From CAZABG01 sp964483465 (GTDB lineage: Bacteria; Chlamydiota; Chlamydiia; Chlamydiales; Parachlamydiaceae): a DNA stretch of 19,452 nucleotides. The stretch is taken from the NCBI GenBank assembly GCA_964483465.1, contig CAZABG010000047.1, positions 1 through 19,452 of the forward strand, in the 5' to 3' direction. Of the stretch, positions 15,346 to 19,452 are shown piece after piece. A model generated the notes under the pieces. The model ran no database searches, was not told the origin of the DNA, and was given only the letters and a program-made list of their open reading frames with translations. Positions within the stretch are counted from its first letter, which is position 1; each line of letters begins with the position of its first letter. Position numbers and translations under genes: made by a program.

Positions 15346-16041
15346 ATGAGCTTATCTATTATCACTCCTGGAAATAAAGAAGAAACATTGGATTTCGCGG
15401 CTCGAAATTGGATTGAGCTGGGTAAAAATGCGATTGAAAAGGACGGAGAATTTAATGTCGCCTTATCAGGAGGATCGACTCCAAAAGCGATATTTCAACG
15501 TTTTAAAAAAACGGATCTTGATTGGTCGAAAGTTCAAATTTACTTTAGCGACGAACGAGTTGTCGACATGAAGGATCCGCAAAGTAATTTCAAAATGGCC
15601 TGGGACGCCGGTTTTAAAAATCTCGTGAAGGGCATTCAAATTAACGCCATGTATAAAGGCGGTGATATTTCCCAAGCGGCAACAAAATATGAAGAGGCGC
15701 TACCTTCTCACTTTAACCTAATCATGTTGGGAATGGGTGGAGACGGACATATCGCGTCTCTTTTTCCTTATACGCATGCCCTCAATGCTGAAGGACGTTT
15801 CGTCGTTGCAAACTATCTCCCTGAAAAGGAAGTCTGGCGCCTCACCTTTACATATGAAGCGATTCAAGAAACCGATACTGTGAATCTTTATGTTTTAGGG
15901 AAGGATAAAGCTGAGATTATCAAAAAAGTCCTTACAGGTCCTGTCGATCCTGTCCAGTATCCTGTACAAAAATTATTTAACCTGAATGTTCCTGTAAATC
16001 TTATCCTTGATCGCGATGCCGCCTCCCTGTTAAACTCTTAA
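15346..16041 (+). CDS. pgl: 6-phosphogluconolactonase
   Basis: Hydrolyses 6-phosphogluconolactone, the product of Zwf, to 6-phosphogluconate. At 231 aa (family about 230-260) it shows the DevB/SOL-type motifs: ALSGGSTPK (39-47) for phosphate binding, YFSDERVV (66-73) with the conserved Asp-Glu-Arg, then SNFKM, and the long LGMGGDGHIASLFP (128-141) with the catalytic His. The ATG at 15346 is chosen because the family begins close to here; there is no obvious Shine-Dalgarno. In Chlamydia trachomatis this gene (devB) directly follows zwf; here it is displaced by the OpcA-like gene and a 222-base hairpin-rich gap. Only two bases separate its stop from tsaD. Confidence 0.96.
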   Translation: MSLSIITPGNKEETLDFAARNWIELGKNAIEKDGEFNVALSGGSTPKAIFQRFKKTDLDWSKVQIYFSDERVVDMKDPQSNFKMAWDAGFKNLVKGIQINAMYKGGDISQAATKYEEALPSHFNLIMLGMGGDGHIASLFPYTHALNAEGRFVVANYLPEKEVWRLTFTYEAIQETDTVNLYVLGKDKAEIIKKVLTGPVDPVQYPVQKLFNLNVPVNLILDRDAASLLNS

Positions 16042-16043
16042 TC

Positions 16044-17021
16044 ATGAGAGTTTTAGGAATTGAAACGACCTGTGATGAAACGGCCGCAAGCGTAGTCGTT
16101 GATGGAAAACAGATTCTATCAAGCGTTGTCAGCTCTCAAATAGACTTGCATAAGGCATACGGTGGAGTTGTACCGGAACTTGCCTGCCGACGCCACATCG
16201 ATTTGCTTATGCCGATTATTGATGAAGCGCTAAAACAAGCCAAAACTCCCCTTTCCGAAATTGATTTGATTTCTGTCGCGCATGGACCTGGCCTCATTGG
16301 AGCACTAATGATTGGCCTAAATGCCGCAAAAGCGCTTTCTTTTGCCAATAACATCCCCTTTGTTGGTGTAAATCATATTGAAGCGCACCTTTACGCATGC
16401 CTAATGGCAAACCCATCTATTCCTTTGCCAGCTATTGGCGCGATCCTTTCTGGGGGCCATACAACGCTTGTACATATCAAATCGCTTGGCGAATATGTGA
16501 TTATTGGCGAGACAGTAGATGACGCTGTCGGCGAAGCTTTTGATAAATGCGCAAAAATCATGGGCCTTCCTTATCCTGGGGGTCCCATCATCGAAAAAAT
16601 GGCGCTAAGCGGATCTAAAAAACATCTCTTTAAAGCAGGACAAGTTAAGGGAAAGCCCCTTGCTTTCTCATTTAGCGGCCTTAAAACCGCCGTGCTTTAC
16701 GCCTACCAAAAAATTGAGAATCCTACAGAGCAAGATAAAAACGACATCGCGGCTTCATTTCAACATGCGGCCTTCACGGATATACAAAGAAAAATTGAGC
16801 TCGCCATGCAGGCCTGCGGCACACGAACACTCCTCGTTGGAGGCGGCGTTACTAATTCCCAGGCGCTCAAAACCTATCTCGCTAAATTTGATACGCACTA
16901 TCCTGATAATGGACTTTCTTTAGACAATGCCGCCATGATCGCAGGCCTCGGCTACCACAAATTTAAAGGAAAATCGGATCCTTATTCCTTAAAGGCAATT
17001 GCTACGTTGCCCATTGTTTAG
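16044..17021 (+). CDS. tsaD: tRNA N6-adenosine threonylcarbamoyltransferase
   Basis: Catalytic subunit that transfers the threonylcarbamoyl group to A37 of ANN-decoding tRNAs, normally working with TsaB and TsaE (not in this window). The ASKHA-fold motifs are complete: GIETTCDETAA (5-15), GGVVPELACRRH (40-51), the metal-binding NHIEAH (110-115, both His present), LSGGHTTL (135-142), DDAVGEAFDKCAK (159-171), FSGLKTAV (210-217), LVGGGVTNS (264-272) and Asp294 in LSLDNAAMIA. At 325 aa it is slightly shorter than usual (about 335-345). It starts two bases after pgl without a visible Shine-Dalgarno, so it is presumably translated by coupling to pgl. Confidence 0.97.
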   Translation: MRVLGIETTCDETAASVVVDGKQILSSVVSSQIDLHKAYGGVVPELACRRHIDLLMPIIDEALKQAKTPLSEIDLISVAHGPGLIGALMIGLNAAKALSFANNIPFVGVNHIEAHLYACLMANPSIPLPAIGAILSGGHTTLVHIKSLGEYVIIGETVDDAVGEAFDKCAKIMGLPYPGGPIIEKMALSGSKKHLFKAGQVKGKPLAFSFSGLKTAVLYAYQKIENPTEQDKNDIAASFQHAAFTDIQRKIELAMQACGTRTLLVGGGVTNSQALKTYLAKFDTHYPDNGLSLDNAAMIAGLGYHKFKGKSDPYSLKAIATLPIV

Positions 17022-17036
17022 AAAAAACGGCTTAAT

Positions 17037-18167
17037 TTAAAAATTAAACGATTCCGCTATTATGCCATTAAGGTCTTCGATTTTGGAAACGCCTACTTGC
17101 GACATCACCGATTTTAGTTCGTTCTGATACCGTTTCAATAGCATATCAACTCCTTTTCCTCCATCTGCCGCGAGAGCATAGGCCCATGGCCTGCCTATTA
17201 GGCATGCTTTTGCGCCAAGCGCGAGTGCTTTTGCCATGTCGAGACCGCTTGAGATACCTCCATCGATTAAAACGGGAACGTGGGCTTTCTCAAGAAGACG
17301 AGGGAGAATTGAAATCGTAGAAGAAATGGAATCTATATGACGAGCGCCATGATTGGAAACTACGATAGCGTCAGCACGTTCTCGTGTTGCTTGAACCACA
17401 TCCTCTTCATCAAGAAGACCTTTAATGATCATCTTATGAGGCCATACGGAACGAACCCATTCTAATTCTTCCCAATTCAAATCATGAATGAGTTGCGCCG
17501 CAAGCCATTTTCGCATGGAAGATAATGTGTTTAACCCTTTTGCATAAGGGACAAAATCGCCTAGCACGAGAGGCCCTCCAAGTAGGCGGACATTTCTTAC
17601 CCAACTAAAGTGGTTTAAAAGCTCTTGTATTCGACTTCTTGATGCAAGGCTTCTTTGATAACGATGGCGAATACCAATTGAGGGAAGATCAACAGTAATG
17701 ACAAGCGTATTTACGCCAAGAGATTCGGCTTTTCTTAGCAATTCTAAAGAGATGACTCGATCCTTTAAAGGATAGAATTGATACCAAAAAGGAGCTGATG
17801 TCGCTTTAAACACTTCTTCCATCGAACAAATAGATGTCGAGGAATGGCAATAAGGAATGCCGCGCGTTTTTGCAGCGAGCGCAGCTTGCACTTCTCCCCT
17901 TTTCGCATAGACTCCCGCAAATCCAACGGGCGCAAGGATAAGAGGCATTTCCAAAGTTTGATTCAAAAACGTTGTCGTTGTTTCGGGCGGCTGAATGCCT
18001 GTAAGAACTCTTTTCCTAAGTTTGATCGATTGAAAATCATCGCGATTCGCTTTTAATGTGTGTTCTTCAAACGCACCCCCTTCAATGAAATCAAAGAGAT
18101 AGGAGGGAAGACGCTTTTTCGCCAAAGCTTTATAATCAACATGGGTGCATGTATCAAAGAATGCCAT
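17037..18167 (-). CDS. lldD: FMN-dependent L-lactate dehydrogenase (LldD type)
   Basis: Oxidises L-lactate (or a related 2-hydroxy acid) to the keto acid and passes electrons to the quinone pool, usually as a peripheral membrane enzyme. At 376 aa it is close to LldD, which it resembles most: LPSYLFDFIEGGAFEEHTL (20-38, with Phe where plant glycolate oxidase has Tyr24), LAPVGFAGVYAKRGEVQAA (78-96), YQFYPLKDR (129-137), TVDLPSIGIRHR (158-169), Lys249 in IIKG, catalytic His273 and Arg276 in SNHGARHID, and IGRPWAYAL (324-332). One oddity is the flavin-phosphate loop, which reads DGGISSG (302-308), with Ser where the family normally has Arg. It starts 14 bases inside the end of menC, so the two are co-expressed. 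Substrate identity is inferred from similarity only. Confidence 0.9.
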   Translation of the reverse strand: MAFFDTCTHVDYKALAKKRLPSYLFDFIEGGAFEEHTLKANRDDFQSIKLRKRVLTGIQPPETTTTFLNQTLEMPLILAPVGFAGVYAKRGEVQAALAAKTRGIPYCHSSTSICSMEEVFKATSAPFWYQFYPLKDRVISLELLRKAESLGVNTLVITVDLPSIGIRHRYQRSLASRSRIQELLNHFSWVRNVRLLGGPLVLGDFVPYAKGLNTLSSMRKWLAAQLIHDLNWEELEWVRSVWPHKMIIKGLLDEEDVVQATRERADAIVVSNHGARHIDSISSTISILPRLLEKAHVPVLIDGGISSGLDMAKALALGAKACLIGRPWAYALAADGGKGVDMLLKRYQNELKSVMSQVGVSKIEDLNGIIAESFNF

Positions 18168-19032
18168 AATTTCTTGGGATTGGAGGTTTAATAATCGCGC
18201 TTGATCCTAAAAATTGGATTGCGTCGTCGCAGAAGAGCTCATCCAAATAGTGATAAGTGCCAATGCCTGCAGGATGGGTAAGGCCAAGCCTTTCTGAAAA
18301 AGCAAGAACATGCGCAAGACCCACATCCGTCTCAAACGCACTGCTAGCAATAAATTGAATTCCCCGATCATCCGCCCACGCTTTTAAAGGCCTCGCATTT
18401 TGAAGCCCTCCCTGAATCGTTGGCTTATAGATAAGGGCTTTTAAAGTCGGTAATTTTTCTAAATCATCTTGTGTTAAATTAGATGGAAACGATTCATCAA
18501 CGGCAAGAGGAAGGGTAAATAAAGATAAATCCTTCGGATTCTGAAAAGGTTCTTCTACATAATCAAACAAATTTTCTGGATAACGTTTAAAGAAGGAAAG
18601 GGACTCTTCCGTCTTCCAGGCCCGATTGACATCGATACGAAGAAAAAAACGTGAACTCAAGGTATCGATCAAATTACGCGCTTCATCAAAAGATAATTGG
18701 CTGACTTTAAGTTTCGCGCTCTTAAATTGGGAGAATCTATTTGCCCGCTCCAAAATTTCATGAGGCTTTCCCATTAAGAGAATACTCGTTGCGATAGGCT
18801 TAGGCGAGGGAAATGAAGAGTTTATTGACTCCAAAGCAAAAGAAACGCTTGGAGATTTATATCTTCCCTCTTCTAAGTCAAGGAGCGCATCACCTAAAGA
18901 TTCTTTGCTGAATCCGGGTAAAGGAGCAATCTCTGCCCATCTATCCCCCTTTTTTACAAATAAGCCCTCTCTTAAACTTCCTGAGGTTAATTTGGCCTTA
19001 TAAGGATATAAAGCAATTTTTTGATCATTCAT
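18154..19032 (-). CDS. menC: o-Succinylbenzoate synthase
   Basis: Enolase-superfamily enzyme of the classical menaquinone pathway; it dehydrates SHCHC to o-succinylbenzoate. The 292 aa protein carries the full set of expected residues: the Lys pair in AKLKV (106-110; catalytic Lys109), metal ligands Asp134 in RIDVNRAW, Glu160/161 in YVEEP and Asp179 in AVDES, and the second catalytic Lys203 in IYKPTIQGG. SSAFETDVGL (230-239) matches the usual SS.(F/L)E...G segment. It is slightly short at the N-terminal capping domain. It overlaps lldD by 14 bases, so a shared mRNA is likely. Related enolase-superfamily racemases are an alternative, but the active-site spacing and neighbouring quinone-linked enzyme favour MenC. 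No strong promoter is seen upstream; a TTGTTA-17-TAGTCT pair on the minus strand (about 19043-19071) is only weakly consensus-like. Confidence 0.88.
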   Translation of the reverse strand: MNDQKIALYPYKAKLTSGSLREGLFVKKGDRWAEIAPLPGFSKESLGDALLDLEEGRYKSPSVSFALESINSSFPSPKPIATSILLMGKPHEILERANRFSQFKSAKLKVSQLSFDEARNLIDTLSSRFFLRIDVNRAWKTEESLSFFKRYPENLFDYVEEPFQNPKDLSLFTLPLAVDESFPSNLTQDDLEKLPTLKALIYKPTIQGGLQNARPLKAWADDRGIQFIASSAFETDVGLAHVLAFSERLGLTHPAGIGTYHYLDELFCDDAIQFLGSSAIIKPPIPRNYGIL

Positions 19033-19084
19033 CGCTTATAGACTAACTAATGGCTGTTTTCTTAACAAATTCTTAATCTCATAG

Positions 19085-19110
19085 TGCTATAATAGAACTT
19101 TAAAACAAGG
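19085..19110 (+). promoter_or_regulatory. Extended -10 promoter and Shine-Dalgarno of the last gene
   Basis: TGCTATAAT (19085-19093) is a perfect extended -10. TATAATAGA continues identically to the promoter at 213-221. AAGG (19107-19110) sits seven bases before the ATG at 19118. No -35 box at the correct distance is evident. Confidence 0.55.
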
Positions 19111-19117
19111 TAAAAAA

Positions 19118-19452
19118 ATGGCCTATTCATATTTGGATCTAAGCTCTCATCAATACCATCAACTTTTAACCCCATTAAATCCTACAGCAAAGGATAGTAT
19201 TTTTCATTTTTTTAGAAAGCTGTGGCATGCACTCAATAACAACTTTGAATGGGTAAATAATAACTTTCTTGCGGATAAGTTCATTTCGCATTTGAAAGCG
19301 CCTAATGTATCACCAATCGATATAAGAACTTGCTACGTTTATCATCTATTTAAAACAAGAGCTCCGGAAACTAAGCAAAAGTTAGCTGAATTTGACCAAC
19401 AACTAACTTTGGCATCGCCCTACTCAAATTCTTTGTGGAAACAAGCATATAC
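19118..19452 (+). CDS. Unrecognised protein, 3' end outside window
   Basis: An open reading frame of 111 codons starts at ATG 19118 and is still open at the window end. The ATG has AAGG seven bases upstream and an extended -10 promoter. The protein begins MAYSYLDLSSHQYHQLL, then has an aromatic/basic patch FHFFRKLWHAL (about 28-38) and an Asn-rich stretch (NNNFEWVNNNF, 39-49). No signal peptide or known domain is recognised in this part. The spacing of the aromatic patch faintly recalls the hydrophobic segment of the LRR paralogues, and the promoter is alike, but the residues do not align well enough to claim homology. It diverges from menC across 85 bases. Confidence 0.7.
   Translation, partial: MAYSYLDLSSHQYHQLLTPLNPTAKDSIFHFFRKLWHALNNNFEWVNNNFLADKFISHLKAPNVSPIDIRTCYVYHLFKTRAPETKQKLAEFDQQLTLASPYSNSLWKQAY

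Noticed and set aside
19118..19452. Fourth member of the LRR paralogue family at the right edge
   Set aside because: Only an aromatic patch and Trp/Asn spacing look alike; the N-terminal opening and SLNPKNR motif are missing in the visible part.
1..19452. Prophage, insertion sequence or defence island
   Set aside because: No transposase, integrase, phage structural, nuclease-toxin or restriction gene was found; the tRNA edge carries no visible attachment-site duplication within the window.

Overview
The window looks like a chromosomal segment from an environmental, amoeba-associated type of Chlamydiae (Parachlamydia-like; species not assigned). The main reason is the run kdsB-pyrG-yqgF-zwf-pgl (9759-16041), which I recognise as the gene order of Chlamydia trachomatis (CT182-CT186). 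The extra surface-sugar, lactate and menaquinone genes and the leucine-rich-repeat paralogues go beyond the reduced Chlamydiaceae gene set. Protein-coding DNA is moderately AT-rich and tightly packed, with many 4-25 base overlaps. No insertion sequence, phage gene or CRISPR array was seen.

Left edge (1-5959): a partial initiator tRNA-fMet on the minus strand with a good promoter, then three plus-strand paralogous genes (384, 738 and 759 aa) of an unrecognised family. The two long ones end in leucine-rich repeats. The 75 bases between them contain the fossil 3' end of a gene like the first one, so the array grew by tandem duplication of a unit made of the tail of gene 1 plus gene 2. The copied block ends inside the 3' end of the convergent gene waaA.

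Envelope-sugar block (5940-10505): on the minus strand a probable glycosyltransferase, UDP-galactopyranose mutase (glf) and Kdo transferase (waaA); divergent from them on the plus strand is kdsB, which makes CMP-Kdo for WaaA. The layout suggests that galactofuranose is added to the lipooligosaccharide or another surface glycan.

Conserved operon (9759-17021): kdsB, pyrG, yqgF, zwf, an OpcA-like G6PDH assembly or regulatory protein, pgl and tsaD. The OpcA-like gene interrupts the standard chlamydial zwf-pgl pair. It is followed by a 222-base gap packed with small hairpins and carrying a GA-rich repeat also found upstream of waaA.

Right part (17037-19452): a minus-strand pair menC-lldD (o-succinylbenzoate synthase, overlapping an LldD-type FMN L-lactate dehydrogenase) joins menaquinone synthesis to a quinone-reducing enzyme. 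A divergent, unrecognised gene with an extended -10 promoter runs off the end of the window.
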